Source: an uncultured Bacteroidota bacterium (GTDB taxonomy: Bacteria; Bacteroidota; Rhodothermia; Rhodothermales; Salinibacteraceae). From it: DNA of 45,619 nucleotides. The notes below the pieces were generated by a model. The model was given only the letters and a program-made list of their open reading frames with translations, was not told where the DNA came from and did no database searches. The DNA is taken from positions 1-45,619 of the forward strand of contig CAKZLV010000016.1 in assembly GCA_937127285.1 (NCBI GenBank), given 5' to 3'. How positions within the stretch are numbered: the stretch's first letter is position 1; every line of letters starts with the position of its first letter. Below, piece by piece: positions 35,347-44,725 of this stretch. The translations under genes and the position numbers were made by a program.

Positions 35347-36546
35347 CTACGGTACGGTCAGGCCGTACATTTTGCGGCTGCCCACGTTGACCATGTACCC
35401 TTCGCCTACAGCCAGTGGGGAAAGATAGTAGTAATCCCGGTCTTCCTCGTACTCCGGCGGAAAGCCATTCCAGATCACTTTGCCCGTCTTGGCATCCAAG
35501 ACCCAGAGCTGCCCTCCGGCCTCGTTGCAGAAGTACACGCGCCCGTCCTTGACCGTAAGGATCGTGGTGATGCTGCCGGGCGAGTAGGTCTGCCAGAGCA
35601 CCTCCCCCGTCTGGAGATCCAGCGCGTAGACGTGTTGCTGAAGAGAACCAACGTAGACCATGCCTTTACCAACCGAAATCCCTATGTCGAAGGCATCCTC
35701 CTCGAAGAATGTCTCCCACCGTTTTTCGCCGGTGAAGCGGTCCAGTGCGTAGATCGTTTGACCGGCGGGGAAGACGACCAAATCATCGCTAATGTCCGCA
35801 TCGTACGTCCCGGCGTCCAAATACGTGGAGTCTTGCCGGCCTGGAAGTTTGACCTTGCGGTTGGGAATGTCGTAGCCCCAGAGATATTCACCGGTTTGTG
35901 CGTCGTAGGCGAGCAGGTTGCCCTCGATGGCACCGAAGTCTTCCCGGTAGAATCCCGCTGGTATGTAAACGATGCCATCGGTGGAGACGACCGGGTTACT
36001 GGCACGCTGTTCGGCTCCGTCCGGTTCGAGCTGATTGACCGGGATACGCAGGTCAACGACACCATCCACCTTTCGGATGCGGGCTACTTCGCTCCTGCGT
36101 CCTCCCCAGAAGAGATGCGTTTCGTTCTGCGCCATAATCCGACCCTGGCTCCGGAAGTCGTCGATTCGGGTCTCCCAGACCACCCGGCTGTCGTCTTTGG
36201 AATAGGCCCGTACCAGACGGGCATCTTGGAGATACAGCCGGTCCCCCTCGTGCAGCAGCTTCATCGAAAGCGTGGTACTTCCGAGACCTGTTTCCCAAAT
36301 GCGCTTGCCTGTTTCGAGATCAAAGGCGTGAAGATCGTCGCCCGCTACCACAAAAGCACGACCGCCGTCGATAACCGGCTGGGTGTTGTCGACGTGATCG
36401 TCCGTCAACTCATGAGACCAGGCGAGCTCGACGGGTCCGAGGTCCGCCTCAGAGTTGGTAAACACGTCGCAGCCGGTGCAGCCGTAGAGGACGGTCGCGA
36501 GTGCCAAAAGAACGGTGCTGGTAGGAAAACGTCTCGCCGTCAACAT
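35347..36546 (-). CDS. PQQ-like beta-propeller lipoprotein
   Basis: This 399-residue protein has a lipoprotein signal with lipobox LYGC (Cys23). It then has about seven to eight blades of the PQQ type, each carrying A-x-D-x-x-TG-x-x-x-W (for example AFDLETGKRIWE, AYDAQTGEYLWG, ALDRFTGEKRWE, ALDLQTGEVLWQ and VLDAKTGKVIWN). BamB of the outer-membrane assembly complex has this fold, but the length and blade sequences also suit other PQQ-propeller lipoproteins. It would sit on the periplasmic face of the outer or inner membrane. GC content is visibly below that of its neighbours. I chose the ATG at 36546 because the signal peptide follows directly. Confidence 0.8.
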   Translation of the reverse strand: MLTARRFPTSTVLLALATVLYGCTGCDVFTNSEADLGPVELAWSHELTDDHVDNTQPVIDGGRAFVVAGDDLHAFDLETGKRIWETGLGSTTLSMKLLHEGDRLYLQDARLVRAYSKDDSRVVWETRIDDFRSQGRIMAQNETHLFWGGRRSEVARIRKVDGVVDLRIPVNQLEPDGAEQRASNPVVSTDGIVYIPAGFYREDFGAIEGNLLAYDAQTGEYLWGYDIPNRKVKLPGRQDSTYLDAGTYDADISDDLVVFPAGQTIYALDRFTGEKRWETFFEEDAFDIGISVGKGMVYVGSLQQHVYALDLQTGEVLWQTYSPGSITTILTVKDGRVYFCNEAGGQLWVLDAKTGKVIWNGFPPEYEEDRDYYYLSPLAVGEGYMVNVGSRKMYGLTVP

Positions 36547-36554
36547 GTATATCG

Positions 36555-36773
36555 CTACCCGGAAAAATGAGCGCGGACGTTCCAACGCGGCACGCGACTA
36601 CGCCTCTTCTTACGGGAAATCGTCCGGCGGGCTATCTCTTCGCTGAGTAATCCATCCTCCCCAGCAGATACGCGGCGCGCCGCGCGAAAGACTGCGTCTG
36701 GGCTATCGTCTTTCACAAAATACCCGCAGGCCCGGTGCGTGATCGTCTTCGTCGCCAATAGACATGTAAACAC
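36555..36773 (-). pseudogene. response-regulator receiver-domain remnant
   Basis: The 72-codon frame encodes the last third of a NarL/FixJ-type receiver domain. A Thr in the beta-4 position is followed by RACGYFVKDDSPDAVFRAARRVS with the conserved Lys-Asp after Tyr, then the alpha-5 stretch GEDGLLSEEIARR. The first two thirds, with the phospho-acceptor Asp, and the whole DNA-binding domain are missing. An in-frame stop (TAA, about 36784) closes the 5' side. The frame ends 9 bases before the PQQ lipoprotein gene. It is best read as the decayed remnant of a regulator, not as a working small protein. Confidence 0.6.
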
Positions 36774-36849
36774 AGAAAGAAGTTAGGGACTCCCTTCGAA
36801 CCCTTTACCCTTCATTAAACAATATTTCACGAAGGAGAGCAAGTGCTCG

Positions 36850-37160
36850 TGAGGTGCTCCCCGAAAACTGATCCCGTGCGTATGGTCGTCACGTGCCCCA
36901 ACCCCGCCTGACCGACGATGAAGAAGACTCGTCACACCCGAATCAGATTATCACGACGCTCCGCGAGGTAGAGGCCGCCCGCGCCGGAGGCCGCATCGTC
37001 GCGGCCGCGGTTCGCGACATCGGCGTTACCGAACCGACCGACTGCCGTGAAGCAGGAGTACAGAACGATGGATCCCGATCAACTCAAGCGGCCGAAGAAT
37101 CTTGAGAAGAAGAAAAAGCATCTGAAAAAGCACGTCGATGACATCGGCCGAGGCGGCGAT
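36850..37160 (+). mobile_element. truncated IS3-type insertion sequence, left end
   Basis: The stretch starting TGAGGTGCTCCCCGAAAAC at 36850 resembles the left inverted repeat of IS3-family elements, which begins TGA and has a CCCCGAA core. The OrfA remnant starts 43 bases further on, at the normal distance. The element breaks off at the end of the hydrolase gene (about 37160); OrfB and the right end are missing. No target-site duplication can be checked because the other end is lost. Confidence 0.55.
36893..37160 (+). pseudogene. frameshifted IS3-family OrfA transposase fragment
   Basis: The first frame (GTG at 36893) contains the helix-turn-helix start IITTLREVEAARAGGR and IGVTEPT. Near 37040 the match moves to another frame (VKQEYRTMDPDQLKR, then NLEKKKKHLKKHVDD), which is the leucine-zipper end of OrfA. 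The expected YYRWRKEYG bridge is damaged at the shift. IS3 OrfA proteins are about 90-100 residues, so the two pieces together cover most of one. There is no OrfB integrase. The gene is dead. Confidence 0.6.
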
Positions 37161-37163
37161 GGA

Positions 37164-37982
37164 TTACGCAGTCGGCGCAGCGGACGGGGCGAGCGACTCC
37201 CAGAAGGAGACGAGGTGTTCGGTGACGGCGGCCGGACGTTCGACGGCGGAGGAGTGGCCGCTGTTCGGCAAAAAGACGAGGCGGCTGTTGGGGAGGGCGT
37301 CGTGTGCCTTGCGGGCGCGCTCCAGCGGCGTCGCGACGTCGTCGGCACCCGTCAGCAGCAGCGTCGGGGTGCGGGCGGTGCCGAGGTGCGGCAGGTGATT
37401 GTCCCGCCGGAAAATCCCGCGTCCGGCGCGGACGATCCCGGTGCGGTCCTGCCGGGTGATCGTGTCGATCCACCGCTCGATTTCTTCGGGGTGTTCCGCC
37501 CGGTACTGCGGGCCGAAGAGGATCGGGATCACCCGCGAGATGACGGGGTCGTAGCCGATCGACTTCACGGTTTGCAGCATCGCCTCGTACTTGATGCGGG
37601 AGCCGACCGGTTCGGCCTGGGCGGACGTATCCAGGAGAGCGGCCGAGCGGAGGAGGTCGGCGTGGTCGGTAAGCAGGTGGAACCCGACGAATCCGCCCAT
37701 CGACAGGCCGACGTAGTGGCACGGCGCGGCGTCGAGTGCCTCGATGAGGGACGCCGCATCCCGGGCGAGGTCCGGGACGCGGTAGCCGTCGGCCGTGATC
37801 TCCGTCTCGCCCTGCCCGCGCCAGTCGAACCGGATGCACCGGGCCGTTCCGCGCAGGGCCTCCACCTGGGCATCCCACATGCGATTCGTCATCAGGTAGC
37901 CGTGCCCGAAGACGATCGTCCGGTCGCCGGATCCCTCGTCGCGATAGTGATAGGTGCAGCCGTTGACGGTACGCGTCGGCAT
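37164..37982 (-). CDS. alpha/beta hydrolase
   Basis: This 272-residue enzyme has the oxyanion motif HGYLM near residue 27 and the nucleophile elbow GLSMGG with Ser94. The acid is probably the Asp in LLTGADD (about 220), and the catalytic histidine lies in NSGHSSAVERP. The fold and length are those of esterase/lactonase/thioesterase hydrolases of the 3-oxoadipate enol-lactonase type. In this neighbourhood it might open lactones to hydroxy acids, which would supply the kinase-dehydrogenase pathway, but that is inference. Its stop codon lies directly at the broken end of the IS remnant. The ATG at 37982 excludes a long low-quality upstream extension. Confidence 0.85.
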   Translation of the reverse strand: MPTRTVNGCTYHYRDEGSGDRTIVFGHGYLMTNRMWDAQVEALRGTARCIRFDWRGQGETEITADGYRVPDLARDAASLIEALDAAPCHYVGLSMGGFVGFHLLTDHADLLRSAALLDTSAQAEPVGSRIKYEAMLQTVKSIGYDPVISRVIPILFGPQYRAEHPEEIERWIDTITRQDRTGIVRAGRGIFRRDNHLPHLGTARTPTLLLTGADDVATPLERARKAHDALPNSRLVFLPNSGHSSAVERPAAVTEHLVSFWESLAPSAAPTA

Positions 37983-38079
37983 GGGCGGAAAGGAGACTGA
38001 GTGACTCGAATTGCGGGTGCCGGCGGCCGGCGGAGTCGGGGCAGATCGGGCGAGAGGCGAGTTCGTCCCGCCTGGGAGA

Positions 38080-39276
38080 CTACAGATCCGCCCCGTAGTC
38101 GCGAAGAATGCGCTTCGCGACGACCTCGCGGTGCACTTCGCTCGGGCCGTCGTAGATCGAGGCGCCGCGTTCGTGGCGGTACCAGAAGGAGAGGAGGGTG
38201 TCGTCGGTGACGCCGAGGGCGCCGTGCGTTTGAATGGCCCAGTCGAGGACATCGTGCAGCAGGTCGGCGACGTAGTACTTGATCTTCGAAATATCGACCT
38301 TCGCGGCCCGCTGTCCGTCCCGGTCGATCGTACGGGCGGCGTCGCGCACGAGCATCTCGGCGGCGTCGATGCGGGCGCGGCTGTCGGCGATCCAGTTCTG
38401 AACGGACTGCTTGCTGCCGAGCGGCGTCCCGGGCGAGAGCTCCCGCGTGGCGGCGCGCTCGCACATCATTTCGAAGGCGCGCTCGCAGATGCCGAGCCAG
38501 CGCATGCAGTGGTGGATGCGGCCCGGGCCGAGGCGTTCCTGGGCGATCGAGAACCCATGGCCCTCCGGACCGAGGCGGTTCGCCGCCGGAACGCGCACGT
38601 CGTGGAACCGGAGCTCCGAGTGGCTGAGCCAGCCCTCGCCTCGTTCGCCCATGATCGGAATTGTGCGCACGTGCTCCACGCCGTCAGCATCCATCGGTAC
38701 CAGAAGCATGCTCGCGCGCCGGTACGGGTTGTCCGCGTCGGGCGTCGTCTCGGCCATCACGATCGTGAACGCGGCGCCGTCGGCCCCGGTTGTAAACCAC
38801 TTGTGGCCGTTCAGCACGTAGGCGTCGCCGTCGGGCTCGGCCGTTGCGCTCATGTGCTTCGGGTTCGAGCCGGCGTGCTCCGGTTCGGTCATGGCGAAGC
38901 AACTGCGGACGTCCCCGGCCACGAGGGGCTCCAGATACGTCTCTCGCTGAGAGTCCGTGGCGTGGTCGGCCAGGATCTCCATGTTGCCGGCGTCCGGCGC
39001 CTGGCAGTTGAAGGCCAGGTGCCCGAGGGGGCTGCGGCCGAGCACCTTGCTGAGCCGCCCGAAGTCTTCGAGGGACAGCCCCATGCCCCCGTGTTCGGCG
39101 CCGAGCTGCGGGCACCACCAGCCGGCGTCTTTCACGGCCGTGCGGACGAGGTCCAGGTCGGCTTTTACGGCCGAAAGCCCGTCGGCCATCAGCCGCTTCT
39201 CGAGAGGGACGATCTCCTCATCCAGAAACGAGCGAACCTCCGCGAGGAGGGTGTCGAGCGAAGCGGTCGATTCCAT
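38080..39276 (-). CDS. acyl-CoA dehydrogenase, ACAD11 C-terminal-domain-like
   Basis: This 398-residue flavoenzyme matches the dehydrogenase half of mammalian ACAD11 rather than ordinary short/medium-chain enzymes. Telling segments are FNCQAPDAGNMEIL, SCFAMTEPEHAGSN, RLGPGRIHHCMR and WIADSRARIDA. The usual catalytic glutamate position is aspartate here (Asp376 in YDGPSEVH), a trait shared with ACAD10/11. Such enzymes act with an APH-type kinase to turn 4-hydroxyacyl-CoA, through a 4-phospho intermediate, into an enoyl- or 3-hydroxyacyl-CoA for beta-oxidation. The matching kinase is encoded at 30092-31183. It is followed closely by the hydrolase gene and preceded by the SDR gene, all on the same strand. 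Confidence 0.88.
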   Translation of the reverse strand: MESTASLDTLLAEVRSFLDEEIVPLEKRLMADGLSAVKADLDLVRTAVKDAGWWCPQLGAEHGGMGLSLEDFGRLSKVLGRSPLGHLAFNCQAPDAGNMEILADHATDSQRETYLEPLVAGDVRSCFAMTEPEHAGSNPKHMSATAEPDGDAYVLNGHKWFTTGADGAAFTIVMAETTPDADNPYRRASMLLVPMDADGVEHVRTIPIMGERGEGWLSHSELRFHDVRVPAANRLGPEGHGFSIAQERLGPGRIHHCMRWLGICERAFEMMCERAATRELSPGTPLGSKQSVQNWIADSRARIDAAEMLVRDAARTIDRDGQRAAKVDISKIKYYVADLLHDVLDWAIQTHGALGVTDDTLLSFWYRHERGASIYDGPSEVHREVVAKRILRDYGADL

Positions 39277-39317
39277 GGCTGCAGGGGAGGAGGGAGAGAG
39301 AAGCGATCGGTTCGGGG

Positions 39318-40127
<810 letters not shown>

Positions 40128-40227
40128 GCGGGTCGGGGCGATCGGGGGAGAGAGGGAGTCGGAGAGGCGGAGAACCGGGGGATCGGAGCGTCGGGGAAGC
40201 GGAGCGGCCGGCGTGGAGAGATCGGGG

Positions 40228-41055
40228 TTACCGGCCGGTGAACGACGGGGATCGCTTCTCGAGGAATGCCGCGAGGCCTTCGGCGTGGTCGTCGCTCTGA
40301 ATCGTTTCTTTCTGGAGCTGCGCTTCGAAGCGAACGACCTCCTCGAGGTCGTGGTCGGCGGCGTGGTGCAGGGTCTGCTTCGTGAGGCCGAGGGCGAGCG
40401 TGGGCCGCTCGGCCAGCTCCGCCGCCCAGGTAAGCGTTGCCTCGAGGGTCTCTCCCGCAGGCGCAACCCGGTTCGTGAGTCCCAGCTTCTCGCAGCGGGA
40501 GGCAGCGAGCGGCTTCGACTCGGCGAGAATCTCGAAGGCCCGGCTGTAGCCGACCTGTCGGGCCAGGAAGTAGGACGCGCCGCTGTCGGGGACGAAGCCG
40601 ATGCTGCTAAACGCCGGCACAATCTGCGCATCGTCCGCCATCACGCGGAGGTCGCAGGCGAGGGCGAGGGCCATGCCGGCCCCGGCGGCCGTGCCCTCGA
40701 TCGCGGCGACGACCGGGAGGGGCAACTCCATGATGGACCGAATGAGCGGCAGGTACCGCTCGGTCAGGTGCTCGTACATTTCCTCCGGCGTTGGCTCGTC
40801 GCGCAAAACGTTCAGGTCGGCCCCCGCGCAGAAGCTCTCGCCGGCGCCGTGCAGAACGACAGCGCGGACCCCCTCCATTTCTTCGACCGCCTCGAAGGCC
40901 GCGCGAAGATCCGCGTCGAGCTGGGGGCTGAGAGCGTTTCGGTGATCGGGGCGGTCCATCGTAAGGATCACCGTCGCGCCGTCCCGATCCATCTGGACGG
41001 TGTCGTACGAGGGGGTGGAGGAAGGAACAGAACGCGTCGAGGAGGCAGCGGTCAT
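40228..41055 (-). CDS. crotonase family protein, PaaG-like enoyl-CoA isomerase
   Basis: This 275-residue protein has the crotonase fold, with the oxyanion-hole motifs FCAGADL and EGTAAGAGM. The two glutamates of true enoyl-CoA hydratases are not in place: the second active-site segment reads [12 protein letters not shown], as in PaaG, where one aspartate (Asp157 here) does the chemistry. Isomerisation of enoyl-CoA or a ring intermediate is therefore more likely than hydration. The length is typical. It is the first gene of the minus-strand group ECH-SDR-ACAD-hydrolase. The ATG at 41055 is chosen over an open frame reaching 41265. Confidence 0.83.
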   Translation of the reverse strand: MTAASSTRSVPSSTPSYDTVQMDRDGATVILTMDRPDHRNALSPQLDADLRAAFEAVEEMEGVRAVVLHGAGESFCAGADLNVLRDEPTPEEMYEHLTERYLPLIRSIMELPLPVVAAIEGTAAGAGMALALACDLRVMADDAQIVPAFSSIGFVPDSGASYFLARQVGYSRAFEILAESKPLAASRCEKLGLTNRVAPAGETLEATLTWAAELAERPTLALGLTKQTLHHAADHDLEEVVRFEAQLQKETIQSDDHAEGLAAFLEKRSPSFTGR

Positions 41056-41564
41056 CGGGGGAGTCGGATCAAGAAGAGGAACGAGGCATCGACAGGAAGA
41101 GGAACGGGGCATCGAGAAGCGAGCCGGAGGGCAGCGTCCATTCCGCCACCGGCATACTCCCGGCCGGAAGCGCTCCCGATCGGTGATCAATCTACCGAAC
41201 CAGACCGAACGGGACCCGACCGAAACGTCATCCGGCATCGGTAAAATAGCCGGACGCACCCACAATCGAAATCACCCGGTGCCGGATCCGGGATCGGTCG
41301 GGTAGATGCGCCTCCGTCCTCCGGCTGGTTGCGCCAATCGAGTCCTTGGTATGTCGCCCCCGGATGAGGTTGCCCGTGTTCCGATCTCTTTCGGTCTCGG
41401 TGGACTGCAAACGAGGAACAGCGAAGCGGGCGTGGGGTTCTGGTAGCGCTTTTCTGAATGTTAAGCCGAAATGAACCATCGCCGTGCCTCGCTGTCGAAT
41501 CCCTCCCTACCGGCGCCTGCACCCGATCCACGTCCCCGCCCTTCGATTGATTCCCGTCCTCCCC
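41056..41564. other. divergent intergenic region before the TonB-dependent receptor
   Basis: This 509-bp stretch separates the PaaG-like gene (minus) from the receptor gene (plus). I see no gene. It includes repeats of CCGACC/GGTCGG type but no convincing promoter motif. Confidence 0.4.
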
Positions 41565-44471
41565 ATGCTCCCTCTGTCCTCCTTCTCGTTCTCCCGTCGC
41601 CGAACCCGTTCGCGGGTCGCGACCCGCCTTTTCTGCACGCCCCTCTCCAGCACGGGTTCTCCACGGCGCGGCTCGGGGGGATGGAGCGGTCTGCTGCCGG
41701 GCCTGATGCTCCTTCTGATCGCCGGTGTTTGCATGATCGGAGCCGCAAGCCCTGCCGCCGCACAGACCGTCGCCGGCCGCGTGGTCGACGATACGGGCGA
41801 GGCGCTGATCGGCGTTAACGTGACGATTCAGGACACGTTCATCGGAACCACCACCGATTCCGACGGCGCGTTTGCCCTCCGTGCGGACTTCGACGAGGGT
41901 CCGCAGACGGTCGTCTTCACGTTCGTCGGGTTTGAAACGGAGACCCGCACCCTGGAGGCTCCCCGTCAGGATCTCCGCGTTGCGCTCACCCCTACGGTAT
42001 ATCGAAGCGACGAAGTGATCGTTGCCGCCTCGCGTGCCGAGCAGCGGATTCTGGAGACGCCGGTGACGGTGGATCGGATCTCGACGGCGCAGCTCGAAAC
42101 CGCCCCGGTCACCGAACTGCTCGCGAGTCTGGAGTCTCTGCAGGGCGTCGACGTCAGTCGGTCCAGCCTGCTCTTTTCCAGCCTGTCGACGCGCGGGTTT
42201 AACTCGGCGAAGTCGGAGCGGCTCATCCAGCTGGTCGACTACGTGGACTACGTCTCTCCGACGCTTTCGATCTATCCGGGCAACATCGCCGGTCCGCCGA
42301 AGATCGACGTGGCGAGTATCGACATCATCCACGGCGCCAATTCGGCGCTCTACGGCGCGAACGCGTTCAACGGCGTCGTCCTCATGAACACGAAGAACGC
42401 GTTTTCGCACCCCGGCCTGCAGTTGAACCTGCGCGGGGGCAACCGCGAGTTTGTCGATGTGTCGGGTCGGTTCGCCCGGGCCTTTTCGAACCGGGTGGCT
42501 GTGAAGGTGGTCGGCCGATATCTCCGCGCGGACGAGTTCATCGCCGCCAATCAGGCCGCGCATCCGCAGAGCGTGGTTCCGGACAACAACCCCGCCGGGG
42601 ACGCGCGCGGCTTCGACGCCGTCAACCGCTACGGCGAGGTCAACCTGAGCCAGAACGCCGACCTCGCGCCGGTTTTGAGCAGCTTCGGGGTGGACGTGAG
42701 CCAGAACCAGATCTTCACGCCGGGATTTCGGGAAGAAGACCTGGCTCCGGACGACTTCCAGGCCGGCATGTGGCAGATCAACCCCACCCTGAGCGCGCTC
42801 CTCACCGAGGACTTGAAGGCCACGTACGCGTTTCGGTATGCGCAGGGCAACGGCATCTACCAGAGCTCGAACCGGTACGCGTTCGACGACTTCGCCTTCA
42901 ACCTGCACAGCCTGGAGCTGCTCGGGCAGAACTGGACGGTGCGCGGCTACCGGACCGACGACAGTCCGGGCGACACGTTCGACATGAACCTGCTCGGCAG
43001 CTTCATGAACCAGCAGCCCTACCGCACGGGCGGCGCGCCGAGCCCGGTCGAACAGGCCCTGCTGGATCAAGGAGCAATCGCACCGGGCGCGACGCCGTAC
43101 GCCGGGGCGTACGCCGCCGTCTACGGGGCTGCCTACGCCCAGGCCCGTCAGCAGGGCGCTTCCGAAACCGACGCGTTCGCGGCCGCCCGCGAGGCCGCCG
43201 CCACGGTCTACCCGAGCATCGGAGAGGACCGGTTTACCGACGTGCGGAGCGCGACGCTCGACCTGCCCGCGAGCGGAGCCAGCCCCACCTTCGACAGCGA
43301 CTCGCAGCTCTACCACGTAGAAGGGCAGTACGATTGGTCGTTTTCCGTCGCCGACGTGAGCGTCGGCGCGAACTATCGCCGCTTTCGTCTGACGTCGAAC
43401 GGAACCCTCTTCTCCGACGGGGAGAATGCCTCGCCGCTCCAGCCGGACGGGACGCGCGACGTCCGCGACGAGATCATCAACGAAGAGGCCGGCGGCTACC
43501 TGCGCGTGCAGCGCGGCTTCTTCGACGACCGGTGGAACCTCAGCGCCGTCGGCCGGGTCGACGCATTCAAAAACTTCGATACGCGCTTCTCGCCGCGCGT
43601 CACGTCCGTGGTGACGCTTGGGGAAAACCGCGAGCACAACCTCCGCGCAAGCGTTTCGCAGGCCTACCGGTCGCCGGCGCAGCTCGACCAGTACATTTAC
43701 CTGGACATCGGCCCGATCCTGCTCCAGGGAAACGTCGACGACGGCTTCTTCGGGCTCAACCCGTTCGCCGCCAAACCGCTGGAGCAGCAGCTCGCGGACG
43801 GCGACCAGTTCCGGGTCGGGCCGCTCGAACTGGAAAAGATGACCTCCGTTGAGGTCGGCTACAAAGGCGTCCTGTTCGAGCGCGTTCTCGCCGACCTCAG
43901 CTACTACCACAGTTGGTACACCGACTTCATCGGCACCCGGCGCTTCGTGGGGAAGGAGGACGGCACGCAAATCACGGCGGCGGACTTTTCGCCCGATGCG
44001 GCGGCCCCGGCCCGGTTGATGCAGGTCTGGCTCAACGCGGACGAGAACGTGCGCACCCAGGGGCTTCAGGTCGCGCTCGAGGTGCCCGTCGTCGACGCCC
44101 TGACGCTGACCGGCAACTACACGTGGGCCGACATCAGCGAAGGGGAGGCGGCGCTGAAGGAGCGGATCAATCTGGGATTCAACACGCCGGAGCACAAGTT
44201 CAACATCGGCGCGCGCCTCGCGCCCATCGACCGCCTCACGGTCACCTCGAATCTCCGCTGGGTCGACAGCTACCTGTACGAAATGCCGTTTTCCGAAGGA
44301 AGAATCGAGCAGCACTACACCCTCGACGCCCAGATCAGCTACGCAATCCCGGAGTTTCGCTCGACCCTCCAGGTGGGCGGGACCAACGTGACGGACCGAA
44401 ACAACGTCAGTGCGTTCGGCGCTGCGCCGATCGGGCGGATGCTCTACGCCGGCCTCTCCGTAAGATATTGA
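41565..44471 (+). CDS. TonB-dependent outer-membrane receptor
   Basis: This 968-residue protein has an extended N-terminal signal region, with the hydrophobic core LLPGLMLLLIAGVCMIGAAS and cleavage near AAAQ. A carboxypeptidase-regulatory-like domain follows (VAGRVVDDTGEALIGVNV, about 68-150), then a plug domain (VTVDRISTAQLETAPVTELL to HGANSALYGANAFNGVVLM). The rest is a 22-stranded-type barrel ending in a terminal aromatic (GLSVRY). It would import a large substrate using a TonB motor. The extra N-terminal domain is common in Bacteroidota. Its location among acyl-CoA genes suggests a lipid or related substrate, with no direct proof. ATG 41565 is preferred; the frame is open from 41484. Confidence 0.9.
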   Translation: MLPLSSFSFSRRRTRSRVATRLFCTPLSSTGSPRRGSGGWSGLLPGLMLLLIAGVCMIGAASPAAAQTVAGRVVDDTGEALIGVNVTIQDTFIGTTTDSDGAFALRADFDEGPQTVVFTFVGFETETRTLEAPRQDLRVALTPTVYRSDEVIVAASRAEQRILETPVTVDRISTAQLETAPVTELLASLESLQGVDVSRSSLLFSSLSTRGFNSAKSERLIQLVDYVDYVSPTLSIYPGNIAGPPKIDVASIDIIHGANSALYGANAFNGVVLMNTKNAFSHPGLQLNLRGGNREFVDVSGRFARAFSNRVAVKVVGRYLRADEFIAANQAAHPQSVVPDNNPAGDARGFDAVNRYGEVNLSQNADLAPVLSSFGVDVSQNQIFTPGFREEDLAPDDFQAGMWQINPTLSALLTEDLKATYAFRYAQGNGIYQSSNRYAFDDFAFNLHSLELLGQNWTVRGYRTDDSPGDTFDMNLLGSFMNQQPYRTGGAPSPVEQALLDQGAIAPGATPYAGAYAAVYGAAYAQARQQGASETDAFAAAREAAATVYPSIGEDRFTDVRSATLDLPASGASPTFDSDSQLYHVEGQYDWSFSVADVSVGANYRRFRLTSNGTLFSDGENASPLQPDGTRDVRDEIINEEAGGYLRVQRGFFDDRWNLSAVGRVDAFKNFDTRFSPRVTSVVTLGENREHNLRASVSQAYRSPAQLDQYIYLDIGPILLQGNVDDGFFGLNPFAAKPLEQQLADGDQFRVGPLELEKMTSVEVGYKGVLFERVLADLSYYHSWYTDFIGTRRFVGKEDGTQITAADFSPDAAAPARLMQVWLNADENVRTQGLQVALEVPVVDALTLTGNYTWADISEGEAALKERINLGFNTPEHKFNIGARLAPIDRLTVTSNLRWVDSYLYEMPFSEGRIEQHYTLDAQISYAIPEFRSTLQVGGTNVTDRNNVSAFGAAPIGRMLYAGLSVRY

Positions 44472-44628
44472 TGTACGATGTTATCAATCATCGAAGCCAG
44501 CCTGTGACGGGGGAGAAGAGGTGGTCGCTGTCCCGTTTCGGGAAACGGACGGTCGGCAAAGCGAGCCCCGGCCGCAGGCGCCGGCTGCGGCCCTGCGTTT
44601 GTCCCGGAAAGATTCGTATGCTGAGGAT

Positions 44629-44666
44629 GCTCTGCGAAAGAGGGCTCTGCGAAAGAATGCTCTTCG
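44629..44666. repeat. 15-bp tandem repeat, about 2.5 copies
   Basis: GCTCTGCGAAAGAGG and GCTCTGCGAAAGAAT lie in tandem and are followed by a partial copy (GCTCTTCG), 60-97 bases upstream of the isomerase start. Confidence 0.82.
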
Positions 44667-44725
44667 CTCCGTCACCGTCTGTCCCGTCCTCGCCTGGAGT
44701 CTCCGCCTCGAATCTCCCGTCCGGT

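Noticed and set aside
37047-38000. 317-codon plus-strand open frame continuing from the IS remnant
   Set aside because: Only the first 30 or so codons match OrfA. The remainder is antisense to the alpha/beta hydrolase.
41187-44315. 1042-codon open frame on the minus strand
   Set aside because: It is antisense to the TonB-dependent receptor. The receptor frame has clear domains, while the antisense product is Arg/Val/Gly-rich noise typical of GC-rich DNA.
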